Part shown: piece by piece, positions 29,260-37,743 of the stretch
Numbering within the stretch: the stretch's first letter is position 1
Layout of the letters: the number at the start of each line of letters is the position of its first letter
Assembly (NCBI RefSeq): GCF_021440195.1
Contig: NZ_JAJTSZ010000004.1
Coordinates: 492,063 to 556,062 of the forward strand
Reading direction: 5' to 3'
DNA length: 64,000 bases
DNA from: Dyadobacter sp. CY356
GTDB lineage: Bacteria > Bacteroidota > Bacteroidia > Cytophagales > Spirosomataceae
Notes under the pieces: model-generated
Database searches by the model: none
What the model was told of the DNA's origin: nothing
The model's input: the letters and a program-made list of their open reading frames with translations, nothing else
Made by a program: the position numbers and the translations under genes

Positions 29260-30963
29260 TTACGGTTCTACCCTTAACTTTTCGTTCTGAACTATAAGCG
29301 ATTCAGTAAACAAAACAAATTTCTTTTCCCCTTTGGAATTGATATCCAGCAATCCGATTTCATACTGACCGGTAGGAAAATTTCTGTTTTGAACAAAACA
29401 CTGGAAGCCATCTTTGTGATATTGTGCCTTTGTCAGCCATGCCTTTCTGCCTTCCTTTTCAGGATTGGCACAGAGCAGATAGTTGATATTTGAAGTGCGG
29501 GATCTTAAAACCACGAACCTGTCGTTAAAAAATGAATTTGCTCCTGGCATTTTTTCATTGACCAGATAGTAAGTAGTATCCGGAATGAGATCATTTTTAT
29601 CCGGACGCAGGCCAGGATGTTTTCTTAGCTGAACCGTTGCACTGATACGGGAATTTTTATTGTAAGAAATCAGCGAATCCAATTCATTTTTACTGATTAT
29701 GGATTCCGGCAATCTGAAAATACCTTTTTTGTATGCAGGGAAAAGGTAAAATGCGGCGTTATCCAGTAAACTTTGCTCCACTGTCAGAAAAACTTTATCA
29801 TATCGCCAGTTGTAGATATCAGCCAGGTATTTTGTTCTCTTATCGGCAACTATATCGGTATATCTGTAATAGGTGTGTGCCCAATAGCCGATACTTAAAA
29901 ATGTGATAACAAGAAAAACATTTTTACTCCTGAAAATCCGGGAATAGTTCAAAAGTAAAAGGTAGAAAATACAGGAGCTCAGCGCTGCATAAAGTTGAAA
30001 TCTGCTTGTCAGTGTGACACCCTGCCATGACCTGAAAACAGCGATAACAGAGCTCGTAATAAAGATAAAACCAAGCAAAGTCAACAATTCCACGTTCACC
30101 TGTGGTTTGTAATTTACCTTTTGTTCAAAGCCCGAACGGATCATTCTGAATATCAGGAAAGCTGCAAAAAAGACGATCAGCCCGCCCCAAAGTACAGCAT
30201 AAAGCAAATAATTATCCCATTCGGACATGCTGGCGCCAATAAATCCGAGCAGGGAGAAAACAAAAACGCTGATTGTCGGCGGCAAACCGGCAGCCTGCCC
30301 TGTTTCATACCCCGCCAGGTAGATACCCAAAGCCAGAAACATAAAACCGGCAAAACCAGCCGCTTTCTTAAACTCTTTGTAACAAAGCAGATAAAAGATA
30401 ATTGCAGGAAATGAAAGTATCCCGTTGCCATGCGTAAATGTGGCCAAAAAACAGAAAACGACAGCTCCATAAAAGCCTTGCTTTGTATTTTTAGAGATTA
30501 AATAAATGGCTGATACGAGGAATGCTGTTAAGAAAGAATGCTGCATCCCATTAATTGCCCATAACGAGACATCGTGATACTGCGGATGTAAAAACAACAA
30601 CGGAACAGGTAAGAAATAGAAAAGCGGAAGCTTGATTTTTTTAAATTGATTGTATAAAAAATAAAGAATATAAAGCAGATTTATTGAAATCAGCCCAATG
30701 TAAGTTTTGAAATTCAGATAGCCATTGATCTTAAAATCAACAAGACTGATCAGGCGTGGAATTACAACTTTATGATCGTTATATGTTTTGAATAACTCCT
30801 TAAAAAAAGTAGCAAAACCTAAATTTCCTGAGTCTACCTTTTCTATGAAATCGATAAGCAGCAGATCATCCTGAAATGGAAAATCAACAGAAAAATAATA
30901 AATGTAGCTTAGGAAAATAAGGACGATAAGAAAAATCAAAAAAGCGGAAAATTGTTTCACCAT
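29260..30963 (-). CDS. Polytopic membrane protein, glycosyltransferase-like
   Basis: 567 residues from ATG 30963 (M-V-K-Q-F-S-A-F-L); the longer 30990 start adds nine residues and is less likely. About eleven transmembrane helices fill the first 385 residues. An extracytoplasmic C-terminal domain of about 180 residues follows. An acidic Q-D-D motif after the first helix (F-P-F-Q-D-D-L-L-L-I-D-F) sits where GT-C-fold glycosyltransferases keep catalytic carboxylates. This placement is the only reason for suggesting a membrane glycosyltransferase, so the call is tentative. It is a single-gene unit upstream of gyrB with its own terminator. Confidence 0.6.
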   Translation of the reverse strand: MVKQFSAFLIFLIVLIFLSYIYYFSVDFPFQDDLLLIDFIEKVDSGNLGFATFFKELFKTYNDHKVVIPRLISLVDFKINGYLNFKTYIGLISINLLYILYFLYNQFKKIKLPLFYFLPVPLLFLHPQYHDVSLWAINGMQHSFLTAFLVSAIYLISKNTKQGFYGAVVFCFLATFTHGNGILSFPAIIFYLLCYKEFKKAAGFAGFMFLALGIYLAGYETGQAAGLPPTISVFVFSLLGFIGASMSEWDNYLLYAVLWGGLIVFFAAFLIFRMIRSGFEQKVNYKPQVNVELLTLLGFIFITSSVIAVFRSWQGVTLTSRFQLYAALSSCIFYLLLLNYSRIFRSKNVFLVITFLSIGYWAHTYYRYTDIVADKRTKYLADIYNWRYDKVFLTVEQSLLDNAAFYLFPAYKKGIFRLPESIISKNELDSLISYNKNSRISATVQLRKHPGLRPDKNDLIPDTTYYLVNEKMPGANSFFNDRFVVLRSRTSNINYLLCANPEKEGRKAWLTKAQYHKDGFQCFVQNRNFPTGQYEIGLLDINSKGEKKFVLFTESLIVQNEKLRVEP

Positions 30964-31164
30964 GATGTAGAAATGTATAGTATTCAGCAACAGGAAATGA
31001 TCCCGGATTATTTCGATCTGAACCGCGTTGGTCCTAATCTGCTGAATTTTTTTAAGCTGTTTTAAACGTATCGATTTCTGGATTAATACAAGGCCGGAAA
31101 ATCAAACTGATTTCTGAAATATATGTAAAATTGAGACGAAGTTTCAATTTCTGCTACAAGGTAT

Positions 31165-31205
31165 AAAAAAGCGGGACACCTAAAAAAATTCAGGTGTCCC
31201 GCTTT
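31165..31205 (-). terminator. Strong intrinsic terminator
   Basis: Perfect 11-bp arms GCGGGACACCT and AGGTGTCCCGC with a 10-nt loop. On the minus strand a T-run follows. It ends the large cytochrome-fusion gene. Confidence 0.92.
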
Positions 31206-31221
31206 CTAAAAACTTTACAGA

Positions 31222-34200
31222 TTACTTATCCATCGGATACTCTTTTAACAATTGATCGGGGGCATAAAAGTCGATTTTCTTTTCAGAAGCTGCTCTTACC
31301 TTCTTCACCTTATCGGGAAGAATTGCCGGCCCTTTATTTCCAAAAGAGTTTCTGACATAGGTTAGCACAGCCGCTACCTCATTATCGTTCAACAGACCGC
31401 CAAAAGGCGTCATAGGAACCTGTCCCGGATATTTTTTACCATTTACATCTATTGGTCCAAGCAGTCCTTTAAGTACGATTTTGATCAAACGCTCATCACT
31501 TCCCATTACCCATTTATTGCCAGTTAACGGAGGAAAACCGGAAGCTTCAAGTCCTTTTCCGTCAGGCTGGTGGCAGGTAGTGCAGTAACCATCTTTTGCA
31601 TAAATTATTTTTCCCTGATTGAAAAGTGTAAGCTCATTTCCCTTCAAGCCGGAATTTGTAATTTCCTCTTTTTCCTTTTTGACATTTTCACCTTTCAAAT
31701 GGGCAACTGCGGCATCATATGCGTGGATACTCCATTCGTCCAATGGTTTTTTCTTAGCTTCTGCAAGAATAGGCAAACCTTTTTCCTTACCAATCCAGGA
31801 AGCGGCAACAACCGCTGCAAGACGAACCCGGCTGTTGTCATCCTGAGCAGCCTGCATCAATAAATTCGCCTGGTCAGGAACCTGATGCCCGGTATAACGC
31901 ACGACATTCACAGCGGCGGCTCTCGCATGGTAATCTTTTGCTTTCAAAACCTGTTTCAGAAGTTTTTGATCAACTTTATCCATACCCCAGCTCACCCAAA
32001 GTCCTTCCAAAAGATGGTGCTCATATTTAGGATCATTTTTATCCAGTCCATTTACCCAAACCGTAAGTTTTGACAAAACCTGCGTAACGTCTCTTCCTCT
32101 CAGCTCACGACGTGTTCTATACCGGGTACGGTATTCCGGAAGTTTAAGATTTTCAAAAAGTTCTTCGATACTGGCTCCGTCAATTTTGGCCGGTTTAACC
32201 AATGGTCGCGACGGATAAGTTATGCGGTAAACCCGTCCATGAGAATGATCACGTAAAGGATCACGTGCATTATGCTGCATATGACCAATCAGAATATTGT
32301 GCCAGTCAATTACATAAAGCGAACCATCCGGAGCAAATTCCATATCCACCGGGCGGAAATTTTTATCTTCACTAACAAGCAGATCGGCTCTGTGGTGACT
32401 GGCATAACCTGTTCCATCATCTGTCAATGTATGTTCTTTTGTACCTAAAAATCCGATCGTATTATTGATCAGGAAATCTCCCTGAATATTGTCAGGAAAA
32501 TGACGGCTCGAAACAAATTCCAGACCGGACGTCGGACGCACTTTATGCGCTTCTTCAATCAGTGTCGGGCCTTTATGCGTGAATTCGCCATATCTTGGTA
32601 AAACAGATCCTGGCATCATCCAGCGCACATCCGGACCGGAAGTTTCTGCAAAAAACGGTTGGCCCCAATCATCAAAAGCAATTCCCCATGGATTAGGGAT
32701 TGAAAGCTGCGCCGTCCGTTCCAGCTTATGGAGTTGTGGCGCATAACGATAAAACCCGCCATTAGTCGCACGCACCGGACCGTAAGAAGTTTCAACATTG
32801 GTATGCAAAAACACACCTTCACCAGAATAAATTGCTCCCGAAGGATCGACCGTGAATGCGTGACTGTTATGGTGCGTATCATGGTCATCAAAACCACTTA
32901 ATAAAATTTCACTTTTATCAGCCTTTCCATCACCATCTGTATCCATCAGGATTTTCAGATTTGTTCCCTGCGAAACATATACACCTTCTTTCGCAATTTC
33001 AAAACCAAGCGGAAGATGTAAGCCGTCAGCAAAAACGGTTTGCTTGTCAGCCTTTCCGTCATTGTTAGTATCTTCCAGAATGATGATTTTGTCGTTCGGT
33101 TTAGAATCACCAGGTTTGTAATGCGGATAACTTGGCATGGTTGCAATCCAAAGTCTGCCCTTATTATCAAAAGACATCTGCATAGGTTTTGCCAGATCCG
33201 GAAATTCCTCTTCCGAAGCAAAAAGCTCAATTTTATATCCTTCCGGCACTTTCAGTTTTGCCAAGGCATCGGCACCATACAAATAAGTCAAACTTCCGTT
33301 TTTCTCAGGATTAAAATTGGTTTTTACCGGAGGCAACGGCGAAGTATTTTTATCTGCAACCGCCAGATCCAGTTTCTCACCTTTCGATGCAGCAAGCCAG
33401 ACAGCCTGGTCACGGATGTCGGTTAACTCACGTATTTTCTGAATTTCTGCAGGGTAATTATCCTGACCAAAAGGATTGTAGCGGCGACCGTAAACATGCA
33501 CGCCATTCGGGATTTTGATATCATTATGCCACATCCAGTTCTTTTCCAAAACGGCTGCATCCACCAATTTCCGGTTTGCCTCAGCCTTTGGTTTTACCTT
33601 TCCAAAAAGCTGGTCGGATAACAATAATCCAAATTTTTCGTAACCTGCGACAGTAAGTTGAGAACCGTCAATGGTCAATGGTTCTGCTGTTGTATCATAC
33701 CATTTCTGAGAAGGCGTAAAGGCGTCCACATAGAGCACTTTATTCTGGTCCGCCACTTCTTTCATTGCTTTGGCATATAGCGCAATGTTGATATTTTCCT
33801 TCTTCCCGTTTGGCAGATCCATTTTGGAAGACAAATCTTCAAAAGCAATTGGTGATACCAACGCCAGTTGCGGCGCTGAAACGCCATTGTATTTCTGGCT
33901 CAAAGTATACTTCACAAAAGCATCCAGTTCAGCCTTGTAATTGGCAACACCCTGCGGACCGTTAAAAGATTCATTATAACCGAAAAAGGCTATGATAATA
34001 TCTGTTTTCAAACGGGTCAGCCATTGATCCGGGGTTTCAAAATGTCCTTCACTTTGAGAATTATTGGCCAGTTCTGTCTGAAATTTTTCAGCTCCCGGAA
34101 ATGCCCATGGCAAATTACGGCTGGCGTGGGGACGGAATCCGGGTGTATCACCGCCATCGCACATGTTGCGGATGTAAAGAGAACTATCCGGATATCTGAC

Positions 34201-34392
34201 CTGCATTTCGGTTTCAAATGAACCGTAATTCATCATACGTGATCCCAGGTTATTGCCGATCAGAATGATGTGAGATCCTTTTTTTATTTTCAGCGTATTC
34301 GGTTCACTGAACTGAAAAGCGCTGAACGCAATGATAGCCAGGGAGAAAAGGATGACTGATACATTGAAGCTTATTTTATGGGGTTTAGACAT
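31222..34392 (-). CDS. Exported PVC-type multi-domain protein with cytochrome c domain
   Basis: 1056 residues. A hydrophobic segment at 11-27 exports or anchors it. Residues about 37-270 resemble an SGNH/GDSL hydrolase fold, but the first block reads L-I-G-N-N-L-G-S instead of G-D-S, so the nucleophile appears lost. The block near 137 is F-F-G-Y-N-E-S. Residues about 380-730 form a beta-propeller typical of 'PVC-type' membrane-bound dehydrogenases. A HEAT-like helical region covers about 750-900. The cytochrome c domain has haem motif C937-T-T-C940-H941, with a likely axial Met994 in Q-V-P-M-T-P. The family is common in Planctomycetes and Bacteroidota, with unknown sugar-related substrates. 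A ThuA gene lies upstream, probably in the same operon. Confidence 0.88.
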   Translation of the reverse strand: MSKPHKISFNVSVILFSLAIIAFSAFQFSEPNTLKIKKGSHIILIGNNLGSRMMNYGSFETEMQVRYPDSSLYIRNMCDGGDTPGFRPHASRNLPWAFPGAEKFQTELANNSQSEGHFETPDQWLTRLKTDIIIAFFGYNESFNGPQGVANYKAELDAFVKYTLSQKYNGVSAPQLALVSPIAFEDLSSKMDLPNGKKENINIALYAKAMKEVADQNKVLYVDAFTPSQKWYDTTAEPLTIDGSQLTVAGYEKFGLLLSDQLFGKVKPKAEANRKLVDAAVLEKNWMWHNDIKIPNGVHVYGRRYNPFGQDNYPAEIQKIRELTDIRDQAVWLAASKGEKLDLAVADKNTSPLPPVKTNFNPEKNGSLTYLYGADALAKLKVPEGYKIELFASEEEFPDLAKPMQMSFDNKGRLWIATMPSYPHYKPGDSKPNDKIIILEDTNNDGKADKQTVFADGLHLPLGFEIAKEGVYVSQGTNLKILMDTDGDGKADKSEILLSGFDDHDTHHNSHAFTVDPSGAIYSGEGVFLHTNVETSYGPVRATNGGFYRYAPQLHKLERTAQLSIPNPWGIAFDDWGQPFFAETSGPDVRWMMPGSVLPRYGEFTHKGPTLIEEAHKVRPTSGLEFVSSRHFPDNIQGDFLINNTIGFLGTKEHTLTDDGTGYASHHRADLLVSEDKNFRPVDMEFAPDGSLYVIDWHNILIGHMQHNARDPLRDHSHGRVYRITYPSRPLVKPAKIDGASIEELFENLKLPEYRTRYRTRRELRGRDVTQVLSKLTVWVNGLDKNDPKYEHHLLEGLWVSWGMDKVDQKLLKQVLKAKDYHARAAAVNVVRYTGHQVPDQANLLMQAAQDDNSRVRLAAVVAASWIGKEKGLPILAEAKKKPLDEWSIHAYDAAVAHLKGENVKKEKEEITNSGLKGNELTLFNQGKIIYAKDGYCTTCHQPDGKGLEASGFPPLTGNKWVMGSDERLIKIVLKGLLGPIDVNGKKYPGQVPMTPFGGLLNDNEVAAVLTYVRNSFGNKGPAILPDKVKKVRAASEKKIDFYAPDQLLKEYPMDK

Positions 34393-34470
34393 TTTGATTT
34401 TTGATAATGATTCAAAAATTTAAGAAAGGCTTGGCTATGCCAAAGAGTACGCGCTATATATCAGATTAAA

Positions 34471-35349
34471 CTATTTTGCTTCTCTGTAAGGCACATTAAT
34501 ATCAATTTTACCTTTCCAGGTTTTCGGTACTTTCTGACCCAGTTCCCAGTGAATGGCATTGATTATCAGATGTTGAAACGGTTCAAGTTTGAAGTCGTCC
34601 GGATGACCCAGCGTAGTCATGAAAACCTTTCCACCAAAAGAGTTGGTACCCGTCCAGGCCACAGGATTTTCAATTGCTTCTTTATCCGGGTTAACCGATT
34701 TGCCCATTAAAAGCCAGGTTGAACCTTTGGTTGGATAATCCGGCAAAACACGGTATAACCATGAGCGGGCGTGAAAATTCGGAGAAACTCCGGTCAGTAT
34801 CGGGTTATTTGCCTGCGCCGCAATCACCGAAACATCTGTGCTGCTATTGTGTCCATAATGCGTATGAGCAGCTTTTCCACCCCAGCCGGGAGGCGCATTC
34901 AGGGCAAATTCGCCAAATGCATTCCATTTCTCATTTTCATCACCTTTAGGGTAGTTGAAAGCGTGCGTAGTAGTCCGGAAACCCATCACCGGTTTTCCTG
35001 TTTTAAGATAAGCTTCAATGTGGGCAAGCTGTTCTTTGGGTAATTGCCGCCAGCGAAGGTAGAAAACAACCAGATCAGCATCTTTTAAAACCTCCAGACC
35101 AGGAATATCCTTTTCAGCATTATGGTCAGGATATGCCTTCAAAACGATCGTTCGCATACCGTAGTTTTTTTCAAGTTCGGCAGCGATTAAAGGCAAAGTT
35201 GCTTCGCCACTATACTCGTGATCACCTGTCACAAAGACTACAAGTGGCTTTTTATCTTTACCCGGCTTCGGAGAAGAAGCGAATGAGGGAAAGGAGATGC
35301 AGCAAAGTATTGCGCAAAGAATTAACAATAAACGCGGTTTTAACATCAT
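34471..35349 (-). CDS. Secreted ThuA-domain protein
   Basis: 292 residues. A Sec signal peptide (about 1-25, ending P-S-F-A-S-S) is followed by a ThuA fold, which is a class I glutamine-amidotransferase-like domain. Visible blocks are V-V-F-V-T-G-D-H-E-Y, then D-L-V-V-F-Y-L-R-W-R, and the late V-F-M-T-T-L-G-H-P-D-D-F with the family's conserved histidine. No cysteine sits at a nucleophile elbow, as usual for ThuA. ThuA-family proteins are linked to trehalose or other sugar metabolism and 3-keto-sugars, but the chemistry is unproven. It lies 78 bp upstream of the multi-domain cytochrome gene on the same strand. Confidence 0.88.
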   Translation of the reverse strand: MMLKPRLLLILCAILCCISFPSFASSPKPGKDKKPLVVFVTGDHEYSGEATLPLIAAELEKNYGMRTIVLKAYPDHNAEKDIPGLEVLKDADLVVFYLRWRQLPKEQLAHIEAYLKTGKPVMGFRTTTHAFNYPKGDENEKWNAFGEFALNAPPGWGGKAAHTHYGHNSSTDVSVIAAQANNPILTGVSPNFHARSWLYRVLPDYPTKGSTWLLMGKSVNPDKEAIENPVAWTGTNSFGGKVFMTTLGHPDDFKLEPFQHLIINAIHWELGQKVPKTWKGKIDINVPYREAK

Positions 35350-35545
35350 GCTTCGATTTGTATCCAGCGGTTTAGAAACTGGAAATCTTATGAAAGAAAA
35401 GATTGAAAATGCTTAACTGGTTAAGTCTAAAATTACGGTAATCTACCGTTTGAATAAATAATTTTAAGCTAACCGGCAAAGGATTCGGAAGTAAGACTTT
35501 TTTGTCCAACTTTTCCCTTACTTAATCATAAAATAATAGGAAGCA

Positions 35546-36295
35546 TTATTGCAGAAATTTTATTCCCAGCGTTATTTCAATGCGTGACAAATCTTCAAAA
35601 TTTTCTCTTGATAGCTTGATTGTCTCGGTTTGCCCTGCCATTTCTTTTCTGAATTTGTAGGATGTGCCAAGGTAACAGGCACCTGAAAGATTAATGGCCA
35701 GATGGTTACTCAATTTTTGTTCAAGCCCAAGGCTGACGGCCCAGCCGGTTGCATTTCCCTTTAAAGTAAAATCCTTCCCGTATGCTCTTGCATTATTTTT
35801 ATAGGACTGATATCCCATTGCAAATCCGGCTAAAACAGATGTTTTCCCATTTTCAAAAGGAGATTGATACACAACAGACGGGCCTATAAACTGAATGGAA
35901 ACATCATCACTGAAATCTGCATTATACTCACCTTTGCTTTTGTAAAAATTATATTTCAAACCCAATCCAATATGCGGCCAAAGAAATTTATGAGCATCTG
36001 CACCTATCGAAAAGCCGGTTTTTAACTCTCTAAAATATTTTGAATAAGGTGTATCCGAACGTGTTCCGGCATTAGGTAACCTATAACTATAACCGCCGTT
36101 TAATCCAAAGCTCCAATCAGATTCTGTTGATTTTCCAGGGCCGGTAACTGAGTCTGCCTGAGCATCTGATATATACATCGAAGAATTCCAAGCTGTCCTC
36201 AAAGAATCGCTTTCTCCCATATTAGCTGCATAAGTTTTTAAAGCTAAAATCGTCGAACAGAATAAAAAGAAGAAAACAGCGGAATATTTATTCAT
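35546..36295 (-). CDS. Outer-membrane beta-barrel protein
   Basis: 249 residues. A signal peptide (about 1-24, ending T-Y-A-A-N) precedes a short linker and a series of amphipathic strands (W-S-F-G-L-N-G-G-Y-S-Y, then I-G-L-G-L-K-Y-N-F-Y, T-S-V-L-A-G-F-A-M-G-Y). The final strand is I-E-I-T-L-G-I-K-F-L-Q. Alternation of aromatic and glycine residues indicates an eight-stranded OmpA/OmpX-sized barrel. The ligand is unknown. The gene has a clear promoter element, and a long hairpin overlaps it. Confidence 0.75.
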   Translation of the reverse strand: MNKYSAVFFFLFCSTILALKTYAANMGESDSLRTAWNSSMYISDAQADSVTGPGKSTESDWSFGLNGGYSYRLPNAGTRSDTPYSKYFRELKTGFSIGADAHKFLWPHIGLGLKYNFYKSKGEYNADFSDDVSIQFIGPSVVYQSPFENGKTSVLAGFAMGYQSYKNNARAYGKDFTLKGNATGWAVSLGLEQKLSNHLAINLSGACYLGTSYKFRKEMAGQTETIKLSRENFEDLSRIEITLGIKFLQ

Positions 36296-36316
36296 TAATT
36301 TTTCAGGACAATTGTT

Positions 36317-36368
36317 TTTGAATTCACAGAGCTGCCTATGTTAAAGTCTGGCAGGAAGTGAATTCAAA
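36317..36368. promoter_or_regulatory. Composite hairpin overlapping the OM barrel promoter
   Basis: Outer arms TTTGAATTCAC and GTGAATTCAAA are perfect over 11 bp. Inner arms CTGCC and GGCAG add a second stem. The right arm overlaps the -7 element at 36365-36372, so the hairpin lies at the transcription start and in the leader. Confidence 0.6.
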
Positions 36369-36372
36369 GATA
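36365..36372 (-). promoter_or_regulatory. Bacteroidota -7 promoter element
   Basis: The minus strand reads TATCTTTG, matching TAnnTTTG exactly, 69 bp upstream of the ATG at 36295. Confidence 0.55.
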
Positions 36373-36429
36373 CAATTAATACTTTACGGCAGTAAGATCA
36401 AATGTGATGAATTGGCATATTGATTTCGC

Positions 36430-37743
36430 TTACAAAGGTTTTACCCCTTTTTCTTTAATTTTACCAATGATGAAAGTACCAACTCTCCTGCCCTGATCCT
36501 GTCCGTTGACAATGGCATCCCGGAAGTGAATTCCACCGTAAAGTCTTGATATGGATGCTTCATCAGCAGCCTGGCGGAAGGAAGTAAAATCGCGGGTTGG
36601 CAATTCGAAGATCACTTCTGTATTGTCAGTAAAAGCAAATTTATCACCTAAAAAATAGGTCAGTACTTCCGCCACAGCAGAGGAGATCACACTGTGTCCA
36701 CTGGTATATTCCGGAAAAGGGGGCGTTTGTAAAAGCGGCTGCCAACGGGGATCGATATACCGGTTAATGACCGTTTCCGGACGGACACGGCTTCCTTTAT
36801 ATTTTTCGTCCCAACAACTGATAAAGGCATCCATCAAAGTACCGGCAACAATAGCGTGAATCATGATACCGTGATCAAGATCTACTTTTGCTTTTGTAGT
36901 AGCAATACTGGTAATATTCATCCAATGCCCACCCGGACTTATTTTTTTGAACCCGATCATCATGTGTCCGGATGTGTTGATGGCAAAAGGATTGCAATCC
37001 CAGTAGGATGCAATTGCACGGTTTTTCTCATTCAGATTTTTTCCTTCGGAATAAACTTCATAAGCCAGTTTATAGAAAGCGCTGGAAGTATCCTTGCTGA
37101 ATGGCACTTCTGGTTTTGGTTTAAATTGACTGCTGGAATCAATCATAACAGGACGGATTGTCCGCCAGTGTGGTTCGACACCTTCAATGTAACCCGGAGG
37201 AGTCGGATACCAGTAACCCTCACCTTTAACCGGGCGATATCTTAACCTTGTACTTAGTCTGGAATAATTATCCTGGGAAGAAATAACGATAATTTTTTTT
37301 GCAACTTCCTGAGCCACCAGAATGGATTGTTCGATAATAGACTCAGAATAACCCTGCTTTTTTAAAGTGCTGACAAATTTCGTTTCGTCCTCTTCCAGCA
37401 TATACCCTGATGGCAGAATGATTTTTCCTGTTTCAAGTATACAGTATAATGCAGCAATTTTGTAATCATATTTACCTTTGGTTTCTATTTCGATTTTGTT
37501 TAAATCATTAATGTAGGCCGTTGGAGATACGATTGATTTGTTGTTTTGAGAAACAATCTCCTGAGCCCCTAAAAGACAATAAGTATAAAAACGGCTCGCG
37601 GCTGGTGGATTGGCAACATCGTGGATCATTACCATTGTTATCGCGAAAATAGCTGGCTGCAAATGTGCGTCCAGTTCTCTTCCAGGATTTTGAGCATGGG
37701 TCAACCGACAAAAAAACAAACTTATTAGTAAAAATCTCTTCAT
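36430..37743 (-). CDS. Vanadium-dependent haloperoxidase-like (PAP2 superfamily) protein
   Basis: 437 residues with a signal peptide ending T-H-A-Q (cleavage near 18). The C-terminal half carries the PAP2/vanadium haloperoxidase site: K314-x6-R321-P, then T-S348-G-H350, and S-R400-x5-H406. These residues bind vanadate or phosphate, with His350 and His406 as the catalytic pair. The last motif reads H-F-R-D rather than the usual H-x3-D spacing. Length and the mainly helical N-terminal half fit bacterial haloperoxidases better than small acid phosphatases, but activity cannot be decided by eye. Its ATG overlaps the stop codon of the FG-GAP/UnbV gene (T-A-A-T-G), which implies translational coupling. 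It is expected in the periplasm or outside. Confidence 0.88.
   Translation of the reverse strand: MKRFLLISLFFCRLTHAQNPGRELDAHLQPAIFAITMVMIHDVANPPAASRFYTYCLLGAQEIVSQNNKSIVSPTAYINDLNKIEIETKGKYDYKIAALYCILETGKIILPSGYMLEEDETKFVSTLKKQGYSESIIEQSILVAQEVAKKIIVISSQDNYSRLSTRLRYRPVKGEGYWYPTPPGYIEGVEPHWRTIRPVMIDSSSQFKPKPEVPFSKDTSSAFYKLAYEVYSEGKNLNEKNRAIASYWDCNPFAINTSGHMMIGFKKISPGGHWMNITSIATTKAKVDLDHGIMIHAIVAGTLMDAFISCWDEKYKGSRVRPETVINRYIDPRWQPLLQTPPFPEYTSGHSVISSAVAEVLTYFLGDKFAFTDNTEVIFELPTRDFTSFRQAADEASISRLYGGIHFRDAIVNGQDQGRRVGTFIIGKIKEKGVKPL

Noticed and set aside
31120..31150. Weak dyad AAATTGA...TTCAATTT
   Set aside because: Arms are short and AT-only, expected by chance in such sequence, with no gene context.
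36430..37743. Calling the haloperoxidase-like protein a plain acid phosphatase
   Set aside because: The motifs fit both, but length and the helical N-terminal half favour the haloperoxidase branch; activity remains open.
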